The notes under the pieces: generated by a model
Told to the model about the DNA's origin: nothing
Seen by the model: only the letters and a program-made list of their open reading frames with translations
The model's database searches: none
Origin: Rhodococcoides kyotonense
GTDB lineage: Bacteria > Actinomycetota > Actinomycetes > Mycobacteriales > Mycobacteriaceae
Direction of reading: 5' to 3'
DNA: 64,000 nt
NCBI RefSeq assembly: GCF_900188125.1
Contig: NZ_FZOW01000006.1
Location: 124,001-188,000, forward strand
Made by a program: the position numbers and the translations under genes
In this document: positions 32,722 to 41,335 of the stretch, piece by piece
Numbering within the stretch: position 1 is the first letter of the stretch
How the letters are laid out: the number at the start of each line of letters is the position of its first letter

Positions 32722-33734
32722 GTGCGCGCGGCGAGAGCCACGGCGACGATGAGGGCGAGACCGTTGAAGAGGTCGTTGACGAAGCTGGGTGCACCGGCGA
32801 GCTGGAGCCCCTTGACCCCGGTCGCGAGGAGGTAGATGGCGATCAACGTACCGAGCACGTTCACGCGTCCGGCTCGGATCTGTGTGGAACCGAGGAAGAC
32901 CGCCGAGAATGCGGGGAGCAGGTACGAGGGCCCGATATCGGGAGCCGCGGTACCGAGTTTGGCGGCCAGCACCACACCCGTCAGCGCTGCGACCGTAGCA
33001 GATGTGACCAAGGCGCCGAACATGATTCGCTCGACACGCAGGCCCGCCAATCGCGCAGCCTGACGGTTTCCGCCCGTCGCGTAGAGATAGCGACCCAGTG
33101 GGGTCTTCTCCAGGAGGACGTACATCACGATGGCGACCGCGATCATGTAGAAGAACGGCAACGGCAGCCCGAGGAACGGCTTGCTGCCCATGTCGAGGAA
33201 GCCGTCGGTGAAACCCTCGGTGATCTGCTTTCCGTCTGTGACCCAATAGGTTCCGGCAAGAAGGATGCTGGACATACCGAGCGTCGCGATGAACGAATCG
33301 ACGTTCAACTTCACCACGACGAAGCCGTTGACCGCGCCGATCAACGCGCCGCACAGCAGAGTCGTGACGACCGCGATCGGCGCGCTGATGCCCTGCGACA
33401 GTTGATAGGACACCATCGCGACCGAGAACCCCATCACCCCGGCGATGGACAGATCGAACACTCCCGCTGCCAGCGGAACGATCAGACCGATCGCCAACAT
33501 GGCCGTGATGGCCTGATCGCCTGCGATGATCCTGAAATTGCCTTCGGTCATGAAGGTGTTCGGAATCCAGATCGCGAACAACACGATGATCGCGACCCAG
33601 ACGTACAGCCCGCTGAAGCGATCGAGCCCCAGCTTCGGCATCCGCCGCGGAGGCTTCGCCGGTGTTGCGTCGTCACCCCCAGGCTGTGGAGTCTGCGGCG
33701 CTGCGGACGTTCCTTCGTGGGATTGTGTTGTCAT
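32706..33734 (-). CDS. ABC transporter permease, RbsC type
   Basis: 342-residue integral membrane permease with about nine hydrophobic segments, preceded by a proline-rich cytoplasmic tail of 38 residues (GDDATPAKPPRRMPKL). The ribose/xylose-type signature GVFDLSIAGVMGFS lies near residue 90 and the ATPase-coupling loop LGRYLYATGGNRQAARLAGLRV near 215-236. Start ATG 33734 follows a GGATCACC-type site. Middle gene of the importer operon. Confidence 0.92.
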   Translation of the reverse strand: MTTQSHEGTSAAPQTPQPGGDDATPAKPPRRMPKLGLDRFSGLYVWVAIIVLFAIWIPNTFMTEGNFRIIAGDQAITAMLAIGLIVPLAAGVFDLSIAGVMGFSVAMVSYQLSQGISAPIAVVTTLLCGALIGAVNGFVVVKLNVDSFIATLGMSSILLAGTYWVTDGKQITEGFTDGFLDMGSKPFLGLPLPFFYMIAVAIVMYVLLEKTPLGRYLYATGGNRQAARLAGLRVERIMFGALVTSATVAALTGVVLAAKLGTAAPDIGPSYLLPAFSAVFLGSTQIRAGRVNVLGTLIAIYLLATGVKGLQLAGAPSFVNDLFNGLALIVAVALAARTARRK

Positions 33735-33744
33735 GGTGATCCTT

Positions 33745-35292
33745 TCACCGGTTCCGAGCGCCGGTGTAGGCAGCGGTCGCGAGGGCAGGTTTCTTGAGTG
33801 TCGATGCGGTCAACCGATCCGGATCGATCCGCGGCCGGACGAAGTCGTCGACGACGCTGCCGACGGACAGAACGATCACGCGGTCGCACAAACGGGTGAG
33901 CTCTCCGTGATCGGTGGAGACCACCAGCACGGCCGCCCCGGACTCCGCGACCGAATCGACGAGTGCGTGAATATCGGCTTTCGCTCCGATGTCGACCCCC
34001 TGGGTCGGCTCGTCGAGCAGCAGCACCCTCGGTGTGCGGCGAAGCCACCGTGCGAGAACCACTTTCTGCTGATTGCCTCCGCTGAGGGTGCCCAGTGGGC
34101 GTTCGGTATCGCCCGTCGGACGTACGCCCAGCCGCTCGAGCCAGTGCGCGACATCGGATTTCTCTCGCTTGGTACTCACCATGCCGCGACGGGTGTACGC
34201 CCACGGATCGGCGACGGAGACGTTCTCACGTAGCGAGGCTGCTGCAAAGGCGGCGTTGCTCGACCTCTCGGCCGGGACACATCCGATGCCCGCCGACATC
34301 GCCAGATCGGGCCGACCCGGCTCGACGACGCGCCGGTCGACGGTCACTGTCCCTCCACGACTCTCGGCACCGAACAACGCAGGCACGATCTGCTCGCGAC
34401 CGGATCCGGTGATGCCCGCAATCCCGAGAACTTCACCCGGACGGATCGTGAACGCCAGATCCCGCACCGCACCGCAGGAGAGTCCTTCGACCTCGAAGAC
34501 CGGGTCCCCTTCGCGTTCGGTGGTCTCCTCGGGCTCCGCAAGGAATTCCTCGACACGACGCCCGATCATGAGTTCGACCAGACCGGACTCCTCCAGATCT
34601 TCGAGCGGCCTCGTGGTGACGACCTTTCCGTCACGCATGACGGTGACGGTGTCGCACAGGGTGAAGACCTCGCCCAGGTGGTGCGAGACGAACAACACCG
34701 CGACCCCACGATCCCTGATGCGCCGAACCAGGTCGAACAGCCGAACCGCCTCTGCCGCAGGTAGATTCGCGGTGGGCTCGTCGAGCACCAGCACTGACGT
34801 CGTGCCGGATCGGTCCTGCACGGCTCTCGCCGTGGCCAACATCGTTCGTTCGCTCATGCTGAGCGATCCGGCGAGTCTGTCGAGAGGCAGGTCCAATCCC
34901 AGTTCCCCGAGCGCAGCCTTGGCGCGTTGTCGTTCGGCGCGAAAGTCGATCGTCCCGAGGGCGGTGGTCGCGTACCCGTGTCCGAGCGCCAGATTGTCGA
35001 TGACATCGAGGCTCTCGACCAGTCCCAGATCCTGATGGACGAACCGCAACCCTGCCGCCTCGCCGCTTCCTGGTACCCCGAGATGCAGCTGCACGCCGCC
35101 GACTTCGATCCGTGCACCGTCGTCCGGGTCGTGATATCCCGCAAGCACTTTGATGAGGGTGGACTTACCACAGCCGTTCTGGCCCACCAGGCCCCGAATC
35201 TCGCCGGGTGCCAACGACAGATCGACGCCGTCGAGTGCACGTTGACTGGAAAAGGTCTTCGAAAGCCCGGTGATGCACAGCGCATCTGTCAT
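33745..35292 (-). CDS. ABC transporter ATPase with two nucleotide-binding domains, RbsA type
   Basis: 515-residue duplicated ABC ATPase energising import. Domain 1 has Walker A VGQNGCGKSTL, signature LSMSERTM and Walker B VLVLDEPTANLP. Domain 2 has the degenerate Walker A ITGSGREQ usual for this subfamily, LSGGNQQKVVLARWL and VLLLDEPTQGVDIGAKAD. First gene of the importer operon. The 170-nt upstream gap has two TTAC motifs (GGTGAGTTACTTGAACC at 35311-35327 and TTGTTACCTACG at 35334-35345), candidate regulator sites. Confidence 0.94.
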   Translation of the reverse strand: MTDALCITGLSKTFSSQRALDGVDLSLAPGEIRGLVGQNGCGKSTLIKVLAGYHDPDDGARIEVGGVQLHLGVPGSGEAAGLRFVHQDLGLVESLDVIDNLALGHGYATTALGTIDFRAERQRAKAALGELGLDLPLDRLAGSLSMSERTMLATARAVQDRSGTTSVLVLDEPTANLPAAEAVRLFDLVRRIRDRGVAVLFVSHHLGEVFTLCDTVTVMRDGKVVTTRPLEDLEESGLVELMIGRRVEEFLAEPEETTEREGDPVFEVEGLSCGAVRDLAFTIRPGEVLGIAGITGSGREQIVPALFGAESRGGTVTVDRRVVEPGRPDLAMSAGIGCVPAERSSNAAFAAASLRENVSVADPWAYTRRGMVSTKREKSDVAHWLERLGVRPTGDTERPLGTLSGGNQQKVVLARWLRRTPRVLLLDEPTQGVDIGAKADIHALVDSVAESGAAVLVVSTDHGELTRLCDRVIVLSVGSVVDDFVRPRIDPDRLTASTLKKPALATAAYTGARNR

Positions 35293-35310
35293 GGAGGCCT
35301 ACCTACGTGA

Positions 35311-35327
35311 GGTGAGTTACTTGAACC
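35311..35327. promoter_or_regulatory. TTACTTG motif upstream of the importer operon
   Basis: GGTGAGTTACTTGAACC resembles the perfect palindrome GGCAAGTTACTTGCC at 53911-53925. It lies 19 nt upstream of the ATPase start codon (35292) and is followed by a partial direct repeat of its flank (ACCTACGT at 35301 and 35340). Confidence 0.4.
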
Positions 35328-35462
35328 CTGCTTTTGTTACCTACGTCATACTTAACTATGTACAGGGATAAGTCCAGACCCGATTTCATGCGCTCGAACA
35401 GCCGATAAGAGAACCGCCGGCGTGCGAGTATCTCTAGTCGGATCAAAGTTAAGAAAGGAATG

Positions 35463-35990
35463 ATGTCCGTGGGTGATCCCAGGCTCGGGGCGATCGTGCA
35501 GACGGCCTACGTAGTGGACGACGTCAGAGCGGCGGCCGAACGCTTCGCGAAGACGACGGGAGCCGGCCCGTTCTTCGTGCGCCGCAATCCGATAACCGTG
35601 GCAACCGGACCGAACGGAAGTGCTGCCGAGTTCGATCACACCTCGGCCTACGGGCAGTGGGGACACATTCAGATCGAACTGGTCGAAACCCATTCGGCTG
35701 CGCCCGCAGCATTCTTCGAGACGACACAGGCGGTCGGTCGAATCCACCACGTCGCGATGATGGTGGAATCGTTCGCCGACCAGCAACGGACATTCACCGA
35801 TGCGGGGTGGCCTGCCCTGCTGACCGCGACCACCCCGAACGGCAACAACTTCGCGTTTCACGACGCTCGACCCGATCTCGGACACCTCGTCGAGATCTAC
35901 GAACCTCGTCCGACCATTCTCGAGTTGTACCGACGCGTCGCCCGGGCGGCCGACGACTGGGACGGCTCGAACCCGGTGCGCGAAATGTAG
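35463..35990 (+). CDS. VOC (glyoxalase/dioxygenase-fold) family protein
   Basis: 175-residue vicinal-oxygen-chelate fold protein resembling the glyoxalase_4 group. Start ATG 35463 (a second ATG at 35460) after AAAGGA. AIVQTAYVVDDVRAAAERFA opens the first module and IHHVAMMVESFADQQRTFTD the second; HIQIELVE and GHLVEIYEP carry likely metal-binding residues. Could be an isomerase, epimerase or lyase. Single gene, 1 nt from the convergent SnoaL gene. Confidence 0.82.
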   Translation: MSVGDPRLGAIVQTAYVVDDVRAAAERFAKTTGAGPFFVRRNPITVATGPNGSAAEFDHTSAYGQWGHIQIELVETHSAAPAAFFETTQAVGRIHHVAMMVESFADQQRTFTDAGWPALLTATTPNGNNFAFHDARPDLGHLVEIYEPRPTILELYRRVARAADDWDGSNPVREM

Positions 35991-35991
35991 A

Positions 35992-36465
35992 TCAGGCAGC
36001 CTCCAGAAGAGCAGCGGCCCTCTCCCTGGCCATGGCGAGGACCTGAGGATTCCCCGAGTTCCAGAGGACCGTCAGCTGTTTCTTGCAGATTCTCCACTCA
36101 CCGCCGACGAGCACCACGGAGTCCGTGTAGTAGCCGCCGATGGTGAACACCGCGTCGCCCGCGGTGTTCGGAAGTACGTGCTCGGCGCGCACGTACGAGA
36201 CGACGGTGCCTCGATCTCCATCGACGGTGATGTCGAGGTTGGACAAGAAGTGCTGTGATGCAGCAAGTCCGGGGAACAACATGCGCCCGCGCTGCACCCA
36301 GTCTTCCGCCTTGAACATGCCGCCGTTGCCTGCGCGATAGCTCGTGTAGTCGATCTCGATCTCGTCGGTGAACACCGATCGGTACAGGTCCCAGTCGCGA
36401 AGGTCGATTCCGCGCGCGAAGCGCGCCATCAGCTTCGTGATCTGTTGGTGTGCGTCGAGGCTCAT
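35992..36465 (-). CDS. SnoaL-like (NTF2-fold) protein
   Basis: 157-residue alpha-beta cone protein. ITKLMARFARGIDLRDWDLY and HFLSNLDITVDGDRGTVVSY are typical of the SnoaL_4 group, which includes hydratases, isomerases, dehydratases and the small subunit of ring hydroxylases. Function cannot be fixed. It sits one base behind the aldehyde dehydrogenase stop, in one operon with it. Confidence 0.82.
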   Translation of the reverse strand: MSLDAHQQITKLMARFARGIDLRDWDLYRSVFTDEIEIDYTSYRAGNGGMFKAEDWVQRGRMLFPGLAASQHFLSNLDITVDGDRGTVVSYVRAEHVLPNTAGDAVFTIGGYYTDSVVLVGGEWRICKKQLTVLWNSGNPQVLAMARERAAALLEAA

Positions 36466-36466
36466 G

Positions 36467-37909
36467 TCAGTTCGCTTCCGTCCGTAGTTGAAGTGAGATC
36501 TTCTCGAAGTACTCGTCGAGACCTTCCGGTCCGAGTTCGCGGCCGATTCCCGACTTCTTCATCCCGCCGAACGGCGCGCTCGCGTTGAAACGACCGCCAT
36601 TGATGGAGACCTGCCCGGTACGCAGCCTCCGCGCGATGGCGATCGCCTTGTCGTCGTCGGCCGCGAACACCGCGCCCGAAAGTCCGTACTCGGAATCGTT
36701 CGCGATGGCGATCGCCTCGTCGATGCCGTCGTAGGCAATGACCGTGAGGACAGGCCCGAACACCTCTTCACGTGCGATCGCGGAGTTGTTGTCCACCCGA
36801 CTGACCACGGTGGGTCGGACGAAGAAACCGGAGCGTAGTCGGTCGTCCAGACCGGTGACATCCCCCGGGCCACCGACGAGGAACTTCGCGTCGGACGGGA
36901 CTTCCGACAGGTACCGCAGTACCGATCGCTGCTGCTCGCGTGACGCCATGGGTCCTATGTCGGTCGCGGCGTCGAGGGGGTCTCCGATGATCTGCGAACC
37001 CACGAGTTCGACCAACTTGCCCTCGACCTCACCCAGACGGTCCGACGGAACCAACAAGCGAGTTGTCGCCGTGCAGGTTTGGCCGTTGTTCACGTAACAA
37101 CCGCGTACCGCGGCAGCGAGAGCGGCGTCGATGTCGGCATCAGGGGCAATCACGAACGCCGACTTGCCACCGAGTTCCAACGTTACTTTCTTGATCCCAG
37201 CTGCAGCCACCTGCCCGACCCTGGCACCGGCAGACGTGGATCCGGTCAGGCTCACGAGGTCGATGTCGGGGTGTCCGGCCAATCGCTCGCCCACTCGACT
37301 TCCCGCACCGGTCACGATGTTGAGCACTCCTGCCGGCAACCCGATCGATTCCGCGATCTCGGCGACGACGAAGGCCGCCAGCGGTGCAACACTGCTCGGC
37401 TTGACCACCGTGGTGCAGCCCGCCGCTATCGCCGGCGCAACCTTCGCCGCCAGCTGGTAGAGCGGGTAGTTCCACGGAGTGATCGCGCCGACGACACCGA
37501 TTCCGACCTTGAGGATCAGGGATGTGCCCCTGCGCTCCTCGAGCGAGGTGGTCTCGAGAATGTCCGCCATCGACCGAAAGATCGTGACACCGAGACCGAC
37601 CTGCACGGAACGCGACCGCGCGATCGGCGTTCCGACCTCACGGGCCATCGTCTCGGCAAGCTCGTCCTCGCGCGCTTTCAGCTCATCGGCGATCCGCCGC
37701 AGCACCGACACCCGCTCGTCGACGGGCGACCGAGACCACCCGCCGAATGCAGCCCGAGCCGCGGCTACCGCGTCGTCCACATCGTGTTCGGTGCCCGAGG
37801 GAACACGAGCGAGCAGCTCACCCGTCGCAGCCTCCATCACGTCGATGGTTCCGCCGCCCGAGGAGTCGACCCACTTGCCGTCGATGTAGAGCTGGTGTCG
37901 ATCGTCCAT
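36467..37909 (-). CDS. NAD(P)-dependent aldehyde dehydrogenase
   Basis: 480-residue ALDH oxidising an aldehyde to acid. Asn147 (TPWNYPL), Glu245 (LELGGKSA) and nucleophile Cys279 (NNGQTCTATT) are present, as are GSTSAGARVG and FGPVLTVIAY. The C-terminal GGMKKSGIGRELGPEGLDEY is typical of broad-range aldehyde dehydrogenases. Cytoplasmic. Operon with the SnoaL gene; divergent from the PPDK-like operon across a 259-nt gap with a TTACTTG-type motif. Confidence 0.94.
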   Translation of the reverse strand: MDDRHQLYIDGKWVDSSGGGTIDVMEAATGELLARVPSGTEHDVDDAVAAARAAFGGWSRSPVDERVSVLRRIADELKAREDELAETMAREVGTPIARSRSVQVGLGVTIFRSMADILETTSLEERRGTSLILKVGIGVVGAITPWNYPLYQLAAKVAPAIAAGCTTVVKPSSVAPLAAFVVAEIAESIGLPAGVLNIVTGAGSRVGERLAGHPDIDLVSLTGSTSAGARVGQVAAAGIKKVTLELGGKSAFVIAPDADIDAALAAAVRGCYVNNGQTCTATTRLLVPSDRLGEVEGKLVELVGSQIIGDPLDAATDIGPMASREQQRSVLRYLSEVPSDAKFLVGGPGDVTGLDDRLRSGFFVRPTVVSRVDNNSAIAREEVFGPVLTVIAYDGIDEAIAIANDSEYGLSGAVFAADDDKAIAIARRLRTGQVSINGGRFNASAPFGGMKKSGIGRELGPEGLDEYFEKISLQLRTEAN

Positions 37910-37998
37910 GCGGCGCCTCGCTTCGTCCGTGCCCGCTCGTGCCCCGTCGGCCGAGTGGCAGCCATCACACCGAGCCTAATCGACTTAGCATACTCAAT

Positions 37999-38010
37999 GT
38001 CAAGTAACGG
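37999..38010. promoter_or_regulatory. TTACTTG motif between divergent ALDH and PPDK-like operons
   Basis: GTCAAGTAACGG reads CCGTTACTTGAC on the minus strand, matching one full half and the centre of the 53911 palindrome. Located between the starts at 37909 (-) and 38169 (+). Confidence 0.35.
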
Positions 38011-38049
38011 AATGCTTCGAAGTCTGTACATAGTTGGCCGTTTCGTTTC

Positions 38050-38077
38050 TTGACAAGCACTGCTATTTGGGTAGGTT
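38050..38077 (+). promoter_or_regulatory. Predicted promoter of the PPDK-like operon
   Basis: TTGACA (38050-38055) and TAGGTT (38072-38077) with a 16-nt spacer. The implied leader of about 85 nt contains a perfect 15-bp palindrome GTCCCGAGTCGGGAC (38132-38146) and the GGAG ribosome-binding site. Confidence 0.5.
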
Positions 38078-38168
38078 ATGAGCACCGTCACATTGCATGC
38101 GACGGCTGGCTCACATCACCTGTTCGCGTTCGTCCCGAGTCGGGACCGACATTGCTTCGAGGAGCACC

Positions 38169-38795
38169 ATGAACGACCTCGCAACCAACACGTCCGAGCC
38201 GACCACCGCATCGAGCGAATTGGTCGATCTGGTAGTCAAGGGAATGGTTCGAGGCCCGATCACCCCTGAACTACAAGGAGTGATCGACGCGGGTGACGCC
38301 GTCGCCAAAGGGCCCGTCGTCATGCCCACGCAGGCCGGCATCGCGGCCGCTGCCTCGATCGTTCGGCTACCCGACGCATCCGACGAGCGCACCGCACTGA
38401 CCGATCTACTGCACGCATTCCTTCCGGTCAATCGCCGGCTGCGCGAGCTCTGCACCGCGTGGCAGTGCCGCCCCGACGGCTCGCCGAACGATCATTCCGA
38501 CGCGCAGTACGACGCGAAGCTTCGCGACGATCTCGAGGACATCCACACCGACGTGACCAAGATGCTGCGACGGACAGGCAAACAGTGTGCGGTCTTGCTC
38601 GACTACCGCGAGCGCCTGATCGTCGCCCTCGAGCGTTTCGACAATGGTGACACCGCGTCGTTGACATCACCCCTCACGGACGGCTATCACACCGTGTGGA
38701 TGTGGCTCCACCAACATCTCTTGATGATGCTCGGACTCACCCGAGCCGAGGACGAGGCGCTGGAGGAGAAGCTCGTTTCCGGTACCGCCGAATGA
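38169..38795 (+). CDS. 208-residue partner protein of the PPDK-like enzyme, unknown function
   Basis: Mostly helical protein from ATG 38169 (MNDLATNTSEPTTASSELVD). The N-terminal 60 residues include VKGMVRGPITPELQGVIDAG; the rest has a LLHAFLPVNRRLRELCTAWQ helix, PNDHSDAQYDAKLRDDLEDI and a Trp/His/Leu-rich segment, TVWMWLHQHLLMMLGLTRAE. I believe the WQCR...PNDHSD segment also appears appended to some actinobacterial PEP-utilising enzymes, which would make this a split-off domain, but that is from memory. Its stop overlaps the start of the PPDK-like gene (ATGA), implying equimolar synthesis and probably a complex. Confidence 0.75.
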   Translation: MNDLATNTSEPTTASSELVDLVVKGMVRGPITPELQGVIDAGDAVAKGPVVMPTQAGIAAAASIVRLPDASDERTALTDLLHAFLPVNRRLRELCTAWQCRPDGSPNDHSDAQYDAKLRDDLEDIHTDVTKMLRRTGKQCAVLLDYRERLIVALERFDNGDTASLTSPLTDGYHTVWMWLHQHLLMMLGLTRAEDEALEEKLVSGTAE

Positions 38796-41335
38796 CACTG
38801 TCCGACAGCGCGGTTCATTCGTCCACTCGTGCGGCGGTGCCGTACGGACAGGGCCGGGCCCGTGGACTCGGCGCCGACGTGATGGGTGTCCACGGCGTCG
38901 AGATGGACAATCTCGTCGCCCTCGGACTACCGGTGGTTCCGGGCCTGACCGTCCCGATCGGATCAGGGGCCGGACTGCAGACACGCGAAACTGCGAACAC
39001 CGTGATCGACCTGCTCGAAAAGCTGGCCGTGCGGGGAATCTGGCCTGCGGTTCGTACCGAGCGCAGACCGATGCTGATGCACCTCCGTTGCAGCGCACCG
39101 GTTCCCGTATCGGCACTTCCACCCGCGATCTCCGTCATCGGGTTGTCGAGTCGCAACATCGACGCGCTCGTCGAAGTGATCGGACGCGAGCGGGACATCT
39201 ACGACTCGTGGGCCGCGAACCTTCGATTCGTCGCCGAGGGCGCGTTGGGGATCGACACCGACGATCTCGACGACCTGGACGACGACCACCCGGACAGCAG
39301 AGCCCGCGTGCCTGCGCTTCTCGACCTGATCGAGACGACCACCGGCGCACCGTTTCCCGCCGATCCCGCCGAACAGCTCGGACTCGCCGCGAAGGCGATG
39401 CTGGCACGGTGGGCATCGCCCCGCGGCCAGCGGGCGCGCTGCGCACTGTCGCTGCCCGAGGACATGGGCATCGCACTGCATGTTCGCGCTCTACGACTCG
39501 GCTCGTGGAACGAATCCGGGCATGGTTCGGCCGTCAGCCGAGATCTCGACACCGGTAAGTACGCCCCCCACGGTGTCTTTCACCTCGGTGTTCGGCGCAC
39601 CGATCCCAACCAGGGGCCGGGCGAACCGCTCACTCACATGCCGGGCGGCACCCAGATTCTCGATCAGATCTTCGCGACCCTGGAACCACATCTACGTGCA
39701 GTCGCGAAGGTGGAGTTCGAGGTCCGCGACCGGCAACTCGCCCTGCTCAGCGCGGGAGCGCTCGAACATCCAGGTCCACGCGCTGTCACCAACCTCGCCG
39801 TGGATCTCGCGAATGCGCGCTCGATCGAACGCAGTGATGCGGTACGAATGGTGAAGCCCGACCTCATGCAGGACCTGCTGCACGCCCAGCTCACCGTCAC
39901 CGGCAGGGAACAGCTACTCGCGCGCGGACTTCCGGCATCGCCTGGCGCAGCCGTCGGCGAGATCGCACTGTCGAGCGATCGAGCACTACACCTTGCCGCC
40001 GAAGGCAGAGACGTGATACTGGTCGCGTCGGAGACCAGCCCCGCCGACGTTCCTGCCCTGCTCGCGGCCACGGCCGTGCTCACGTCGAACGGCGGACTTG
40101 CCTCACATGCAGCGGTGGTCGCACGCGGCGCAGGCCGCCCGGCGGTCTGCGGTGTCACCTCGTTGCGCATCGACCCGCGAGCGGGCACGGTGACCGCCGA
40201 CGGCGTCACCCTGTCCGAGGGCGACGTCGTGTCCATCAACGGCCGTACCGGTGACATCTACGTCGGAGCCGTCCCGATACGGCCGGCAGAACCGTCGCCC
40301 GAACTGGAACTCCTTCTCGGATGGGCAGACGAGATCCGCCGACTCCGAGTGCGCACCAACGCCGACAACGCCGAGGATGCAGCGACCGCGTTTCGATTGG
40401 GCGCCGAAGGAATCGGCTTGTGCCGCACCGAACATCAGTTCCTCGGTGATCAGCTGCCTCTCGTTCAACGGCTGGTTCTCGCCGACACCGAAGCCGAAGA
40501 GATCGAGGCCATTGCCGCCCTGACCCACGCGCAGCAGTCGGACTTCACCGACTTGCTTCGCGTCGTGGGCGACCGGCCCATCACCGTCCGACTGCTCGAC
40601 GCGCCCTTGCACGAATTCCTGCCGTCGGACGGGCATTACCGCGATGCAGCACAGGCCGCGCGAGCAGCGGAAACTCACGAATCGAATCCGATGCTCGGGC
40701 TGCGCGGGGTTCGCTTCGCCATGGTGCAGACACGGCTGTATCCCGCTCAGGCCGAGGCGCTCTTTCGTGCCTGGATGACGGTGAACTCCGAAGGCCTTTC
40801 CCCGAAACTCGAGGTCATGATCCCCTTGGTGTCGCTGCCGGGCGAACTGGCCGAGGCCATCGCACAGGTCGACCGCGCGGCACGAGACGTCGCGGCGGAC
40901 ACCGGCGTCAAGGTGCCGTACGACGTCGGCAGCATGGTCGAAACCCCTCGGGCAGCACTGCTTGCCGGAGCACTGACAGCAGATGCTCAGTTCCTGTCGT
41001 TCGGCACGAACGACCTGACCCAGCTCACCTACGGGTTCTCACGCGACGACGTCGAGAAGACCATGCTGACCCACTATCTCGAGCATGGTCTCGTCAGCGA
41101 CAGCCCGTTCGCCGTGCTCGACCGCGACGGTGTCGGGGCGCTGATCACGATGGCAGCCGACGCGGCACGACGTGCTCGGCCGAACGTCAAGTTGGGTGTG
41201 TGCGGTGAGCACGGCGGAGATCCCGAGTCGATCTCGTTCATCGACTCGGTCGGTCTGCACTACGTGTCGTGTTCACCGAGGCGTGTGCCCGTCGCACGCT
41301 TGGCAGCTGCACACGCGACGCTTGCCTGCTCATGA
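38792..41335 (+). CDS. Pyruvate-phosphate-dikinase-like PEP-utilising enzyme with altered ATP site
   Basis: 847 residues in the PPDK domain order. The phosphohistidine domain has TSNGGLASHAAVVARGAGRP with His439. The PEP-binding barrel (about 490-847) is intact: GLCRTEHQFL, NPMLGLRGVRF, DVGSMVETPRA, SFGTNDLTQLTYG and Cys804 in GVCGEHGGDP. In the N-terminal ATP-grasp region, residues known to bind ATP or metal in PPDK appear changed: the GGKG lysine is replaced by His34 (MGVHGVEM), DIEFT by KVEFE (306-310) and LLQTR by LLSAG. It may therefore take phosphate from PEP and pass it on rather than use ATP. The alignment is by eye. Coupled upstream to the 208-residue gene and downstream to an acyl-CoA dehydrogenase. 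Confidence 0.82.
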   Translation: MTLSDSAVHSSTRAAVPYGQGRARGLGADVMGVHGVEMDNLVALGLPVVPGLTVPIGSGAGLQTRETANTVIDLLEKLAVRGIWPAVRTERRPMLMHLRCSAPVPVSALPPAISVIGLSSRNIDALVEVIGRERDIYDSWAANLRFVAEGALGIDTDDLDDLDDDHPDSRARVPALLDLIETTTGAPFPADPAEQLGLAAKAMLARWASPRGQRARCALSLPEDMGIALHVRALRLGSWNESGHGSAVSRDLDTGKYAPHGVFHLGVRRTDPNQGPGEPLTHMPGGTQILDQIFATLEPHLRAVAKVEFEVRDRQLALLSAGALEHPGPRAVTNLAVDLANARSIERSDAVRMVKPDLMQDLLHAQLTVTGREQLLARGLPASPGAAVGEIALSSDRALHLAAEGRDVILVASETSPADVPALLAATAVLTSNGGLASHAAVVARGAGRPAVCGVTSLRIDPRAGTVTADGVTLSEGDVVSINGRTGDIYVGAVPIRPAEPSPELELLLGWADEIRRLRVRTNADNAEDAATAFRLGAEGIGLCRTEHQFLGDQLPLVQRLVLADTEAEEIEAIAALTHAQQSDFTDLLRVVGDRPITVRLLDAPLHEFLPSDGHYRDAAQAARAAETHESNPMLGLRGVRFAMVQTRLYPAQAEALFRAWMTVNSEGLSPKLEVMIPLVSLPGELAEAIAQVDRAARDVAADTGVKVPYDVGSMVETPRAALLAGALTADAQFLSFGTNDLTQLTYGFSRDDVEKTMLTHYLEHGLVSDSPFAVLDRDGVGALITMAADAARRARPNVKLGVCGEHGGDPESISFIDSVGLHYVSCSPRRVPVARLAAAHATLACS

